Source of the DNA: Cavia porcellus
Lineage: Eukaryota > Chordata > Mammalia > Rodentia > Caviidae
NCBI RefSeq assembly: GCF_034190915.1
Contig: NW_026947488.1
Location: 3,296,501 to 3,360,500, forward strand
Length of the DNA stretch: 64,000 nt
Direction: 5' to 3'
Shown here: positions 11,881 through 24,373 of the stretch, piece by piece
Layout: each line of letters starts with the position of its first letter
Position numbering within the stretch: the first letter of the stretch is position 1
Notes under the pieces: generated by a model
Database searches by the model: none
The model's input: only the letters and a program-made list of their open reading frames with translations
What the model was told of the DNA's origin: nothing
Position numbers and translations under genes: made by a program

Positions 11881-14299
11881 TTTTGGAGCCTGTGCAGAGC
11901 ACAGGTGAGGCCACACAAGCACTCAGGAGTCCCAGGAACTGTGACATCACACATGGGTGCAGTTTTGAGCCACTGGCTTTGAGGGAACTTGACATGCAAC
12001 CTGGTGGGTCCATGCAGTGGTGCGTGTGCCCTCTGATGGGAAGTGGCATGCTTGCCAAGGCTGCTTCATCTCAGCAAGACAGAAGTTTACAGCCAGCCCA
12101 CTGGGCTTGGGGCCACAGCCCCCCTCAGAACAATAAATACACACCACAGCATACTTGACTTCTCTGGAAATGGCTCAGCTTTTGGGTGTCTAGGTTAAAG
12201 ACCTGTAAGCTCTCCCACTGGGAACCTGCATAATGAGCACTAGGTGTAAAGAGAATTAAGTGTTTAGCAGGTTTTTAAGGGTGTCTAACTGCTGCAGATC
12301 AATCCTACATTTTTTTTTCCCCTTCACACTTGGAAGGATGAATGCACAGCATGCCTCGGGCATTGGTGGGTTACAGTTTCTGAGCTGACTTCAGGGTTGT
12401 GAGGTTGTGCAACCCTGGTGGACTCCATGGCACCCCAGGGCTTATGCAGTCCTCATCTTTATTTAATTCTAGAATATGGAATGTTTCTGGGTGGTGTATT
12501 TATCCCTTTTTTCTTTTTTGTTTACATATGCTTTCTATTTGTTGTCCTAGTTCTTATTCCTAATTCTAAATGTTTATTTTAAAATGAACACAAAATGGAA
12601 AAAGAATGATCAATTACTCTTCTTCTTAAAAATAATCCCAAGTCACACATACGTCAGAGGGGAGCTATTTACACAGGTAAAGCATGCACACAGCTGGTCT
12701 ATGCCTCTGCCAGCACCTCAGCCTCCCCTGTACCTTAATTTCAACTAATGCAAGGAATAGTTTGCTTCATAATAAATTGGATATTCTGAAGCATGATTTA
12801 GCAATTTCCTTCTGTCCTCGGGCACCTTCTTGCCCAGCCTTGAGCTGGCCAGGATGGCTCAGGAGACACCTCTACTCACCTTGTGATACACAATTATGAC
12901 CAGAGCCCTGGTAGACGGCAACCTGGATCAAGACTCTACCTGAACAGTGATGCCCATACAAAGGTGCTGCAGGAATGTCTTCAAGTTGGGAGGCTAAGAC
13001 CAGACTCCTGCCTCAGGAGGAAATGGATTTATTTTTAAACCACCACTTCTCACCTTCCTCTTGAGTCTCACCTCTGATTTCAAAGCAGTGTTTGGGAAGT
13101 GAATTAAATTTTCCTTCAGGGACTCATTTAGGGCTAATGGAGATGATTCTAATCCTGACTCCCTGGAGTACAAAGTGCCAACCCCCTGTCATCAGTTGAA
13201 TTAATTTAAATGAACATGAAAAAAAATGAGCCCAATAAGGACTTTGGAAAAAGCCACATGCCAAGAGCTGTGGAGACGGTAGGGTGAGGGTGCGGATGGC
13301 TGGGTGTTCTAACGGGTGGAGATCGCACTGCAGGCTTGCTTTCTGAGGCTCACCTCCAATCCACAGGCTCACCTCCAACCCACAGGCTCACCTCCAAGTT
13401 GGAGGTGATGCTGGAGCATGTTCAAGCCCACAGAAACTGAGTCAAATGGTTCAGAGCGACTATGATCAACTTTCATCACAGCCTGCAAACTGCAGTGGCC
13501 AGCGGTACCGGTGCCCTCACCACCACCACGGATGCTCACTGCGATTTCTAACAGTGATGTCCGAATTCGCAGCAGGAGGTGCACACACAGTCACGAAGCA
13601 GGATGCAAGACAGAAGCATCCGAACCTCCAGGGGTGATGAGCACTGGTACACCCCTGCTTCTGATTCCTTCTTCTACCATATCCTAACCGGATCACCCTT
13701 GCAACCCATGACTAGGAGTTAATGAGAATGCCTATTCCAGAAATTTCTGTGAGAATCCACCAAAATGGGAGGGCTAGAAGTTGTGAGGTTTTCTCCAGAA
13801 CAAAGTATAATTTGGATTCCAATATCACTCTCCCAACATGCCTCCTATCATCCAAGAATCTTGGAGAAAGTGCTGATTCTGAGACCAGGACGAGTAATGT
13901 ACAGCAGACTCCCAGAGTAGCTTGTAGAGCCTGGAAATGAGGCCGTGCTTACATTTAACAATGAGATCTTCAATTTTAAGAGGTTGTGCTGGAAAGACCC
14001 AGGACACAGAAGCCAATGAAAGGTCACCCCATGGCCAAAGCCAGAGCAATTAGAACAAAATAGCCTCAGATAAAAATAAATATACCAAAGTCTATATTCA
14101 TGTAAATACATGTCAACAAGTTAGTTAGGAGAGACAGACAAATCTCATGTGCGTAGACTTGCTAAGACGTTGGATAATCCCCTATCAAGTAGACAGAGTA
14201 TGAATCCCCACTCCTTATGGATAGGCAAACAGTACAATCTAGAAAAGCAGAAAGGGAGTAATTTCAGTGGAGAGGTTGACCCAAACTATTTTAAGCCAG
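11881..14299. other. Unique sequence with short tandem repeat
   Basis: No gene recognised. The only structured feature is the 19-bp triplet repeat at 13346-13402. An AT-rich stretch at 12455-12620 and a poly-T at 12309-12317 are unremarkable. Confidence 0.45.
13346..13402 (+). repeat. 19-bp tandem repeat, 3 copies
   Basis: Three head-to-tail copies begin AGGCTCACCTCCAA. The third runs into a near-perfect hairpin, CACCTCCAA-G-TTGGAGGTG (about 13390-13408). A local slippage product; no function inferred. Confidence 0.9.
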
Positions 14300-14755
14300 G
14301 TGGTCAAGACTGAGGACCGCCATGCCCTGGGTACCACGTGAGGGCAGTGGCTTTACCGCTGTGGCCTTCCACTCAGACCTAATAACCATAACTGAGCCAT
14401 GCAGGACACAGTCTTTCTGCCCCTCTCCAGGGAAATTCCACCAACTTTCTGACCAGTACTACTCAGAACTACCCAAATCACCAAAAACAAAGACTATCTG
14501 AGACACTTCACAGCAAACAGGAGTCTCAGGCAGTGTGACCACTGAGTGTAATGTGATACCAAAAACATCTGGTGACACGTAGACTTCAGTTAATAATGCT
14601 GTACTGACAGTGGTTTAGCGATTGATTTTAGAAGAAATACACAATGCTAAGGTAAGTTTGTAAACAACAGAAAGAGTAGGCTATGTGGTATGTATAAACT
14701 ATACTATTTTCATATTTCTGAAAACCTAAAAGTTTATTTTAAAAGACAATGTAAT
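14300..14755 (+). mobile_element. Old L1 3'-UTR end, sense
   Basis: The order 'caaagactatctgagacac', 'gcagtgtgaccactgagtg', 'gacttcagttaataatg' and the terminal 'aaaagtttattttaaaag' matches the 3' end found in old mammalian L1 families, where 'ctaaaataaaaagtttat' is the usual terminus. The element is 5' truncated and non-coding. Confidence 0.6.
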
Positions 14756-17386
14756 AATTTTGGACATGTTAGTTAGGTAACCCTACTAGAAAAATGCATT
14801 CAAATTAGATGACCATCCTGAATTTGGAAATCATGCCCCTTTGGAAGTAAGACCTTGGAAGACAGTTGTTGTGAGGTGTCAAGAAACTTTTGGGGCCTTG
14901 CTGTTTGAAATGTTCTATTGCTGTGGTCCCCACATGGTGAGGCGGAGGCTGGCCACTGTGAAGTGACTTCTCCAGGCTGTCCCAGTACTACGTGATCATA
15001 GGGGCTGATGCTGCTGGCACTGTTGGCTAGAAGACCGCTTCAGTTAGCATAGGCAGCTCTTTGAAGCAGAAGTAGAAAAGGAATTATCTAATGAAGAAAT
15101 ATTTCATGTTTCATCCTCTTCAAACTAGTTCTCGCCTTTACTGTCAGGCATTTTCCTGCTCCTTCATGGCCATCAGGTAAGATTGAAAAATCAGAGTATG
15201 CTGGATGGCAATATATAAACCGCAAAGCATGCTGGGGTCCGATGCATGATTAAGGGAATTGAACATCGTTCATTATGTCCTGTCTTACCAAGCTATTAAA
15301 TATAGATTAAATACCCGGGAATGATAGTGTTGAACAATTACGTAAATTATCTTGCCCATCAGAACCATGTGCATGACAGAAGGTGTTTGAAATAACGCAC
15401 TGAGCACGCCGTGCATGCGCTGCCACAGGTGGCCCTGATGCGGCTGGCAATGGCTATGGCTGTGGTGGGGAGACAGAGACAGCCCCAGCCGTCACCAACA
15501 GCGGGGAGCTCAGCCCCGTCCATGGCTGGCTTTCCTGCACTGAGATGTCTGCTGGTGTCTGTATCTCTGCACGCTGAGAACTGAGACTTTCTACAACCCA
15601 ATTTGAGGCTCCTGGTGCTGTAGAGAATTTTAATGTCCAATGATATATGGCAGAAGATTCCACCTGGGATAAGTTTGGGGATGTCAATGCCGGGTCCCCC
15701 CCCCAGAGATGGTTTATTAATATACACTGTGCTCTAAGAGTTCAGGATTATAAATCAGAATCTATTTAATTCTGTTTAAATTGTGCTACTATGTCTGATC
15801 CTATCTCTGTACAGTTTCTGAGTCTGCTGAGAACCTTCCTGAAAAATGTATAGAAAATGAAGTTCTGTGGTGGTGTAATTTGTTTTGCCCCTAGAAATCT
15901 ACAAATGGAAGAGGAGCCATCCTCTGACTGGCCTCTTTCGGTGTGTGCTTCCCCTCCTGGCATGGAGCTTTCACTCAGCTCAACGCAGGAGGGAGGAGGT
16001 GTGGGCAGAGCTGGCGGCTCAATAAAGGGATCGGGCTGTCCCTGCTAGAGAGGAAAGACACACTTCTGATCATTTAAAATAGATGACGGCTCATCACGGA
16101 ACCGCACCGAGCTCCGATTTTCAATTATTTACAATGGCCCATCCCTTGCAGGCAGCAGCCCTGCGGTGGAGAAGACCAAGGCTGATGTGTGTGCGGAGTC
16201 CAGGACAGCCCGGCAGCTCTGCACCCCTTCTACACTCCAAGGAGCGTCAGCCAGAAGCCGACTGTGGCCAAATCCTCATGACACATATGCAGGTCTTTGG
16301 ACCCCGCACTCCTCAGTACGCGGTGACTATGTAAAGGGGAAAGAGTTGGTGCCTCTTTTTATTGATGTTGTTTTCATTCACACTTGCGGGGGAAGGGTTT
16401 TACGATGTGACACAGGGTCCAGATTTGCAAGTACAAAACAATGTTTTAGGTCCAGGAATGTAAAACAATAAATTCCAATGGGCAGTGCTTTCCGCTCCAC
16501 TCACCTGGAGTTTCACCTCCTGTGCTCGGCTTCTCTTCCAGGTGTCCTGGGAATTAGCGGTGGAACCTGTGCCTTTCCCTAGGAATGTTTCGTCCTTGGC
16601 AGCTCGTCCTCACCTGGAGGGGTGAACTTATCTCTGCATGTGCTGTGGAGAAGTGAGATCCCAGAGAAAGTTTAAGGACCAGGAGAGCTTGAAAGTCCCC
16701 CCTCCAGCATGGCCAGCTTCACCCTGTGACCTCTGTAGATGAGAAATCAATATTTGGGGGAGTTGCTACATAACCAGAATGAGCCCTCTTCATTCTGGCC
16801 TGCAGGACACACTCTCCAGGCCAAGAGCAATGGGTCAGCGATGGGTCAGTGAAGACCCTTGAACCCAGCCAGGTGGGCCCCACTCACCTGAGGAATGTGC
16901 AGGGCAGGCAGGAGAGGAGTGCGCCAGTCTCTGAGCTTGGGGAGAAGTGAACACACACTGGCAGAAAGGTGCCCAGGCAAAAAGAGCTGCTACCATGTAG
17001 GAACCAGGGCTAGGGGGGGCCCTGGTGCCAGCCCCTGGCCTTTCCAGAATCCCTGCTCCATTCTGTCCAGGCACTTGGTTTCATGACACACAGAATAAAT
17101 TCCCCTAAGCTGCCTCCAGTAGGCACCATCCCCAGGAGTCTCACTACTGGCCCTGTAGGACAAGCCTCTCTGTTTTGGGAAGGAGTCAGCAGCCACCAAA
17201 GCCTGCATCTGAGGAGGGAAGAATCACTCCCCCTGCAGGTCGCTGAGCACTGCTCCAAAGTGGCTGAGTAAAGGTGACCTCCACCCACAGAAGGCTCAAA
17301 GACTCGGACCTTGTGAGGCTCCCAGGTGGCCCTCCCACCCCATGGCCCACCCCACTCAACCCTGCCTGGTGTGAGTTCAGGCTTGG
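14756..17386. other. Unique non-coding sequence
   Basis: No gene or clear repeat recognised. A C-run (about 10) sits near 15698. Overlapping frames such as 15359-15727 (-) and 17010-17471 (-) are proline/serine/cysteine-rich without motifs and look like chance frames in GC-richer DNA. Confidence 0.4.
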
Positions 17387-17540
17387 AGCACAGCCATGAT
17401 ATTAATTGAACTGAAAGGAGGGATTGGAAGTGGCTAACAGCTTTCTGTTTCCTCTCTCTTCTATCTGACATCCCACAGAGAATAATCCCAACGGTGTGAG
17501 CCGATCTTTCTCTTCCACTCCTTCAATAGTTATTGAAGGA
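17387..17540 (+). repeat. Left arm of long imperfect inverted repeat
   Basis: The reverse complement of this segment aligns along its length with 18172-18328. Shared blocks include TTCAATAACTATTGAAG, GGAAGAGAAAGAT / AGAAGAGAAAGAT, CAGATAGAAGA and GGAAACAGAAA. I estimate roughly four bases in five identical by eye. The inner end carries its own palindrome CCTTCAATA-GT-TATTGAAGG. It may be one of two opposed copies of an old repeat, or a terminal inverted repeat. Confidence 0.85.
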
Positions 17541-18171
17541 TGTGTAGGATCCTGGGATGCTTGAAAGCTGGTGGTGGTCCACACTGCCGTGTACCACCTC
17601 GGGCACTGCACACCTGGAGCTCATGCCTCACTCAGCAAGCCCAGGGCCTCTGCTCAAGTCCCAAATGCAGCCAGGTCCCAGTCTCCCACTTGTGCCCCGG
17701 GCCAAGGCTCATGGGTGTGGTAAGCTCCTTCTGTGCACTTCCTAGCTGTGAACCTCTGTCCTAAATGTTGCATATTAAGCCATTTTATCCCCCTGGGGAC
17801 CCCATGAGGTAGTCACAGTCAGCATTCCTACTTGAAGACAGGCAGTAATTGGCCCAAGACCTGGCAGAAAACAAATGGCTTAATAGTGAGTAGAAAGACA
17901 GGAGCAGAAATGTCTGGTTTTTAAAAGACTGTGCCGAGCCTCCTGGAAACATTCATGACAAAGTCTTATCCAGACTTAGAATCACTCAACCACGGAACCC
18001 TCCACACACCAAGCCTCTGTATCACTGAGAGATGCAGAACACAAAACAGAAAATCACCACATAAACATTTGGGCTGAGTGTAAACTACAGGGCCAGCCAA
18101 CTGTGTCTCGCTGCACTGAGGAGATTAGGGTGCCATTTCCCACAGCAGCCTGAGCCGAAAACTGCCACCAA
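17541..18171. other. Spacer between inverted arms, with MIR-like piece
   Basis: About 630 bases separate the two arms. Bases 17775-17875 (with 'ccccatgaggtagtcac' and 'ttggcccaagacctggcag') look like an antisense MIR fragment. No open frame of note and no transposase-like sequence was seen. Confidence 0.45.
17775..17875 (-). mobile_element. MIR SINE fragment, antisense
   Basis: The blocks 'ccatgaggtagtcacag' and 'ggcccaagacctggcag' fit the antisense order of MIR, an ancient tRNA-derived SINE of mammals (ctgtgaggtagg ... ttgcccaaggtcacacag). Diverged; partial. Confidence 0.45.
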
Positions 18172-18328
18172 TGTTTCAATAACTATTGAAGAAGTAGAAG
18201 AGAAAGATGGGCTCATGCCCCGGGCTTATTCTGTGTGCGATGGCAGATAGAAGAAAAAGGAAACAGAAAACTCTTAGCCACTTCTGGTTCTGCTTCTCAG
18301 GTCAAATAGTATCATAGCTCTGCCCCCA
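18172..18328 (-). repeat. Right arm of long imperfect inverted repeat
   Basis: This is the partner of 17387-17540 in opposite orientation. It opens with TTCAATA-AC-TATTGAA, a 7-bp-arm palindrome at the inner end. Similarity fades outward after 'atcatagctctgc'. The outer ends show no obvious target-site duplication. Confidence 0.85.
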
Positions 18329-19160
18329 CAGTAATGATTCCTTTGTTCATGTGTCTACTCCTCCATGCATCAGGTGCTGTTTGAGGTTTTGGAGGAAAAG
18401 GTGATATTCCAGGTTTTTCTGAGCACACAGGGGTGACTCAGGATTGCACCAAATCCTGTCCTAAAGAGCATAACTTAGCAGGGCAGTGTGTAGCCCCTGC
18501 TTCAGCAGGTCCAGCATAGGGTGCTGGGAGAGTGCATCCTTGGGTGTATGGAAGGATGCTTCCAGAATGCAGGGGCAGCACAACCCACCAGGGATGTGGT
18601 AATGGGGCCATGCAGGAGCAGCCAGGAAAGACGCAGGTGGACATGGGCACAGCAACAGCAGGGGCTGGTGGACAGGTAAGGATGGGTTATGATGGAGAAA
18701 TGATAAGTATTCTGTTATTTAGGACCATGCGATATGAAAAGGAGCAGGTTTAATTAGCTCATAGAGGTTCTATCAGGCTATGGTTATACTTTATTCAGTA
18801 GTCTGAGAGTCTGCTTTAAATTTTTTTGTGCTTCTTTAGGTCCATCAATTATACAAGAATTCAATTGTGCCATAGAGCAGTCTCTATTAGTAAAATGGGC
18901 TTGGAAGGCACCAGCCAGCCCCAAGTCCGCTCCAGAGAATGGAGAGGTGGGGGTGGGTTATTGACTTCTGCAGCCGGGCATCCTGAGCAGCAGGGCTGGC
19001 TTGGGGAGCAGCTGTCCTCCTCCCCGAGCTCCAGCAGTGTCAGGCCCTGGCTTGCCCTGTCTGGTTGTGCTTCCTTCCTGGTTGCCTTTGTTCTCTGGGA
19101 AGTTACCTAAGATTTTATTTATTTGTTTGCTTTAGCTCTACTTAAATACCTAGAAAAAAA
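18329..19160. other. Unique sequence
   Basis: No gene or repeat recognised between the inverted-repeat arm and the poly-T tract. Frames at 18438-18753 on both strands are chance-like. Confidence 0.4.
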
Positions 19161-19201
19161 TCTGGGTTTTTTTTGTTTTTTTTTTTTTTTTTTTTTTTTT
19201 T
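19161..19201 (+). repeat. Poly-T tract
   Basis: A T-run of about 40 bases broken by a single G on the inside. It may be the tail of an antisense retroposon, since old L1-like sequence follows at 19240. Confidence 0.9.
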
Positions 19202-19234
19202 GTTAAAAGAAACATATCTTTATCCACATTGCAG

Positions 19235-19500
19235 CAACAAATCTATGTTTTAATAAACTTTCTATTTTAAGACAGTTTAGACTTACAGGGAAAAATGGTG
19301 AAGGGGATAAGAAGTCCCACATATTCTGAGTAATCACCCCGATATTAGCATCCTGTTATAATACAATAGATGCATCACAATCAGTAACCAGCATAGACAG
19401 AGTATCTGACACTGAAGTCCACACTCTCCAGATTTCCTCTGTTTTCCTAAAGGTGCTTTCTTGCATTATGGGGCGTCATGCCATTGATCGCTTTGCATTT
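19235..19500 (-). mobile_element. Old L1 3' region, antisense (tentative)
   Basis: The order 'gacagtttagacttacag', 'ttagcatcctgttataat', 'accagcatagacagagt' resembles the antisense 3'-UTR of old mammalian L1 families. The adjacent poly-T supports a minus-strand insertion. Sequence is too decayed for a family name. Confidence 0.4.
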
Positions 19501-19529
19501 ATGTTGTTGCTGTCAGCTCTTCATGAGCC

Positions 19530-19845
19530 ATAAGAAAAAATCAAATGGGGACCTCAAGTAACTAGAGTTTCTTTTCTGAGTTCTGGAAGCTGGAAGCCCC
19601 AACCACAGTCTTATCTGGTGAGGCTGGTGTCGGCAAGGGCTCTTTCTGGCTTGGAGATGACTATTTTCACTCTGTGTCCCAGTGAGGTAGAGAGAGCTGG
19701 CTCTCTGGGGTCTCTTCAGGTGAGCATCATTCCGTACCCTCTGTCCTACTGTATCAGCTCCTAACCTGACTATATCATTTGACTTTAGTTGCATCCATAA
19801 AAGGGTTATCACTGAGAACTATAAACTTGGGTTACCTAATTCATT
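19530..19845 (-). mobile_element. MLT-type LTR (ERVL-MaLR), antisense
   Basis: The blocks 'ctgagttctggaagctgga', 'ggtgtcggcaagggctc' and 'cttggagatgac' are the antisense 3' half of ancient MLT-type LTRs (ctcacagttctggaggctgga ... ggtgtcggcagggtt). A solo, truncated copy without internal sequence. Confidence 0.65.
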
Positions 19846-20900
19846 CATAACAAGTATCTTATCTCCTTATTTTTGGTAATCTTGACAATTTTGAAGAGAT
19901 ATTCTTGTTGATCTTGATTGTTTTTGTTGATCTTAATATTTTATAAAATGCCACTCAAAAGGACTTAGTTTGCTTTTCTCCCCCATTGGGCTTCTGGGAG
20001 GAAGGTCACAGAGACAGAGCACAGGGGATCAGGAGTTCCCACACACCGCGGTGATCAGACGCTCTGGTACTTCGTATCCCTCTGAGGAGGCTCTGCTTCT
20101 GCATTGCCGTGTGGTTTTTCCTGGGCAGTGCATTCCGCACTCTTTGGAAGGAAGCAGCTATGTGTACCTCACATTTGGAATGTGAGAATCCACATCCTTA
20201 AGGGCAGAGCATCTACTTGGAGCACTCAGACTTTTGAATTCCTTCCTGTATGTTTTTATTTTCTTATTTTATCATTTTTTAGAGAATAGTATTAGAAACT
20301 AAGATCTAGCACAATGAGGTATGTTCATTGCTCCTGAGGTGGTGTTATTGCTTTGTGCTCTCTTGTCTGACAGAGGTAAGAAATAAATGTGCATGTGTCA
20401 ACCTGGTATGTGTGCATACACATATATGTATATAATTTTGTGTCCATGTATACCTATGTACCTATAATACATATACAAACACACATACTTTGTGTATAAG
20501 AGTCCTTATTTAAAGTGGCCTAAACATGGATTCACACCAATACCTGCACCTTTAACTACTACTGCACTGCACATGGGTCATTCCATACCCTCTCCTTGTT
20601 TTGCTGAAATCTCCCACTGCAGGAAGGAGAAAAGGAGGAACCCGGCTCTGACAGTCCTCCCCCGGTATTCCTCTGTTCACCACCAGTGAGCGAGCACAGC
20701 AGCATCAGAGCTGCCACCCCACCGCCCAGGGAAAAACCTCTGCAGCAACTGAGGGCACAGCTATATGCAATGCCTTGTGCCTCCAGCCTCACACTCAATA
20801 CCAAAGCTGCTCAGGTCAGTGCCTCCCTGCCAGCCCCTTCAGGGGTGTGCCACACTCATGCCGTGCAGTTGCATTCCTCTGGCACACCCTCTGTTTTATT
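19846..20900. other. Unique sequence with alternating purine-pyrimidine stretch
   Basis: No gene recognised. Bases 20400-20500 are a run of ACATATATGTATAT-like alternating dinucleotides that could adopt unusual DNA structure. The remaining frames are chance-like. Confidence 0.4.
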
Positions 20901-20909
20901 ATGGTAGCT

Positions 20910-21575
20910 TCCAACCTCTTCAGATTTTATCTTAATATGCATACAGTGAGGTGTACTATTCACCGTAAAGTAATATGGTTTATCAAATGAGTAGCGGCAT
21001 TGTAAGAACACAGAGCTGGTTTCGGGGTGCAAGTCCCCTATTTAATCAACCTAATTTCAACTCCTATTTGTCATCTCTGCAGTTTTGTCTCTTTCAGAAT
21101 ATCATATGATTAGGATCCTATAATATAGAGGTTTCTATAGAGCTTTTCCACTAAAAAATATGCACTCAAGTTACAGCAATGTTTTGTGTGGCTTGACATC
21201 TTGTTTTATTATCCTGAGGATCCCATTTAAGGTATATTCTCCTCATTCAATTATTGACAAGTATCCTGGTTACTTCCAGATTTTAGCTGAGTGAATAAAT
21301 TTCTATAAGCATTTACTGGAAAGTTTTTATGTGAACATAAGTTTTAATTCAGTTATGTAAATATCTAGAGGTGTGGGTGCTGGATCTTACAGAAAGACTA
21401 CACGCAGCTTTGAAAATCTCTGCCAAAGTATCCTCCAAGGTGACAGAGCCATTTTTTATTCCCAGCATCAACACAGAAGTGTTCCTGTTGCACCACATTT
21501 TCACCAGCGGTTGATCTTGTGTTCTTTATTTTGTGTTTTAGTCATTCTAAAGGGTGGGTTAACAAATCTGTTCTA
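20910..21575 (-). mobile_element. L1 ORF2 C-terminal region and 3' end, antisense
   Basis: Read on the minus strand, 21530 to 21410 encodes a broken version of the L1 ORF2 cysteine-rich tail: the frame gives a CGATGTLL run followed by CWE, matching the NxCWRxCGxxGTLLHCWW motif region. The left part follows the old L1 3' region ('tggttacttccagatttt' equals gggttgtttccagtttttg in other copies). Stops and indels make it non-functional. It is 5' truncated near 21575. Confidence 0.8.
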
Positions 21576-22042
21576 AAGTAAAGCCTTCTGGTGCATTACT
21601 TGTGGGATCTAGTTAGCATCATTTTGTTAAGAGTAGGTGTGTTTCTAGCTTAACACTGAGCCATTAAGATCTTCCAGTGACTCAGAGGGATTAGGAATAT
21701 GCTTCAAAGTGACTGGAACCCATATAGGTTCTCTTCATCTGGGAGGGTGTGCAAAGTCAGTACACAGAGGAGATAGGGATTATGATAATGAATGCATTAA
21801 TTTTGACTACTTCTTTAAGATAGCTAGATTTTTATTCAATCATTGGCTTAATTACAATAGATAGAAACAAAATTTTTCTAAAATTTTTCTAAATCTGTAT
21901 GCTGTTCAAACTGGGTTTTAGTGTATGTAGTGATGGTGTGGTCTGGTATCTGGCCCTAGGCGGCAGGAATATCTGCCCTCTAATTTTCATGGCTGATATC
22001 GAAAAGAATTTTGTCATGGCGAGGCGAGTACTGGGCTGGAAA
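21576..22042. other. Unique sequence
   Basis: No gene or repeat recognised between the L1 fragment and the sense MaLR LTR. Confidence 0.4.
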
Positions 22043-22457
22043 TTATGATTTGTGTCTGGATGCTCCCCTAAAGTCTCATGTGGTTGTAGGTTATTTATTT
22101 ATTTTTGGAGGTGGCTGAAATGAGAGCGTTGGTTCATTTGAGATGCAATACAGGGATTAAGGGTGTTGGGATTAAGGGTAGGTGACTACTGGATCAGTTC
22201 ACTGATTGGACTGACACCGTCCTAATCCTGGGAGACTACATACAATGCAAGGGTCAGAAAGTGGCTTCCTCTCTCCTCCTTGCTGCTTTTGTTGTCTTCT
22301 ACTACCATGAACTGTTGCCCCTCTGCCCTGTGCCACCCTGCCTTAGAGCCAGCCAATTATGGGCTGAAACTCTACAATCTGTGAGCTAAATAAATCTTTC
22401 CTCTGTTAACTTTGGGCATCTGGTATTTTGTCTCAGCAAAGAGACAAGTAACTAAGA
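22043..22457 (+). mobile_element. MaLR LTR, sense (solo or 5' LTR)
   Basis: The left end 'ttatgatttgtgtctggat' and the 'tctcatgtggttg' block match the 5' end of the other MaLR LTRs here. The 3' end 'ctgtgagctaaataaatc' then 'ggtattttgtctcagcaaag' is the typical MaLR end and contains an AATAAA-type polyadenylation signal (about 22390). MaLRs are non-autonomous relatives of ERV-L. No clear internal region follows, so it is probably a solo LTR. Confidence 0.82.
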
Positions 22458-23526
22458 AGTGTTCTGGATAATGAGTCTACAAGGAGGGCAGAGCCCTCAG
22501 AGCTGGAGGAATAGAGCAAGCATCTTTACTCTAGCAGAGGTGGGAAAGCCTGGCCTTACATTGTGATAGGTGTGGAAGAGAGGCAAGCATCCCATGGCCA
22601 GCTGGCCAGCCTCTGTTTCATCTACATGGCATGGGCTTCACAGGACACATTTACAGCATCATATGCTAGAGCTGCTATCTTGTAAAACTCCAACTTCTGG
22701 AACCTTCTTAAAGAGTTCACTCTGAGTCACTTCCTCTTTGCTTATCTTGATGCATTCTGATTTGTTTTCCCTCTGCTAGTTTCTGTCTCTGTCATGTGCA
22801 GGCCACATTGCTGGCTTCACTTTCTACTATTCCTCAAGGCAGCCTAGTAAGCACTTGTGTTGTTCCAACTCTGCACGAAGGCCCTACCTTTCTGCCATGC
22901 TCTTTTCTCTCTCCCATGCCACCCCCAGGTCTCCTCTGACCTGATATTCCTACCACTGCAGCCAGTGGGTAGGGAAGGTCAGTGAAGAGAAACTGCTTTC
23001 CAGCCAGCCCAGAATGCCTGGCCACCTGGATATCTGACAGGTGAGTCTGCCTCAGACTGTACGAGGTGAGGCCCCATCAGCTATCAGTAAGGCCACAAGC
23101 CAGACACAGGAGTGGCTGGATGCTAGGCCTAGGGACTAAGGTCAAATGTCAAAATCCACTCCATGAAACAAGGTGATCTAGGAAATCTTCTAGCAGGAGA
23201 GATAAGAATGCTGGCAATGGTCGGATGGGAATCTTGTACAAGGGACAAATTGCAGCATATGCAGGTCACAGAAAAGAGATCCAGAGACCAAGACAGTCAA
23301 GGTCTGAATTCATGCCAGGGTTCTAAGTCATCCAGGGTCATCCTTTCAAAGGACCACATTCTTGGTGATGGGAGCGATGCCTACTTTCTGACAGATGTGG
23401 TGCTGTGGACTCAGTAAAACTCAGACAGGTCCCTCAGAACCCTACCATTGTCCCGATGCTCAATTGCCACCTCCAGTGGAAACCAGAACCCTGAGACATG
23501 GAGAGGTGGGGCCGGCAGCCAGGGTG
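22458..23526. other. Non-coding sequence, possibly decayed MaLR internal
   Basis: No gene recognised. Its position just downstream of a sense LTR means the first part could be decayed MaLR internal sequence, but I could not align it to the internal regions elsewhere in this window. Confidence 0.35.
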
Positions 23527-23530
23527 TGAT

Positions 23531-23820
23531 TTCCTGTGGATGCTGTAACAAAGAGGCACTAACTGGGGCTCTGACTGCAGAAGTCCAGTGGTCAGAAATC
23601 TAAGAGCAAAGTGTCAGTAGGGCCATACTCCCTCAGCAGGTGCTTGAGAAGGGTCCATTCCAGGCTCCTCCAGCTTCTGGCCATTTTTATATTTCTCTGC
23701 TTTTGGGAAGGTCACCCCATCTCTGTCTCCTTCTTCATGTGGCATGCTCCAGGGTCAAACCCTGTTTTATGTAAGATGCAATGTGATTTCTTCTTTGTCT
23801 ACCTAAGTATATCTACAACG
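23531..23820 (-). mobile_element. MLT-type LTR, antisense
   Basis: The blocks 'gatgctgtaacaaag', 'gtcagaaatctaagag' and 'gggtccattccaggctcc' match antisense MLT-type LTRs. It ends where the MaLR provirus begins, suggesting that the provirus inserted beside or into this older element. Confidence 0.6.
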
Positions 23821-24373
23821 ATCCTGTCTTGGTCACCTTCTCAGTGCTGAGACAAAATACATGACACCCAAAGTTAAAAAGGTTTATTTGGCTCAGTTTG
23901 TAAAGGCTGTATTCTGTAACTGTCTGGCTTCAAGAAGGGGTGGCATGGCAGATGGGGCATCACAGAGAAGAGGCATTCATGGCATGGTGGGCAGGCAGAA
24001 GGCATCAAGTAGCAAGAAAGGCAGAAACAAGCAAAAGCAGCAGCAGAAGCAGGCCTGCCTTCTTTCTGTTCCCTTTGCCCCTTCCAGGCAATTGCATTTT
24101 AGATGATGCCACCCATCCTCAGGCTGGGACATGCTTAATCCTAGCATCATCCTTAATTCCAGCCCCCACCCCACGCTAATCCAGTCACCTTTGCAATATC
24201 TCATCTATGACTGCATGAGGCCTTAGGGGGACATCTAGCTACAACCCATAACATTCTGCCCCCAGAGATCCATGCACATCCCCTATGCAAAACATATTTA
24301 TTCCATCTTGAACAGTTACCACCTTCCTAAGAATGTCAGCACTGCTGAAAAGTCCAATTCTAAAGCCTTCTCT

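Noticed and set aside
22458..23150. Interior of a sense MaLR after the LTR at 22043
   Set aside because: No primer site directly after the LTR and no alignment to the other MaLR interiors could be seen.
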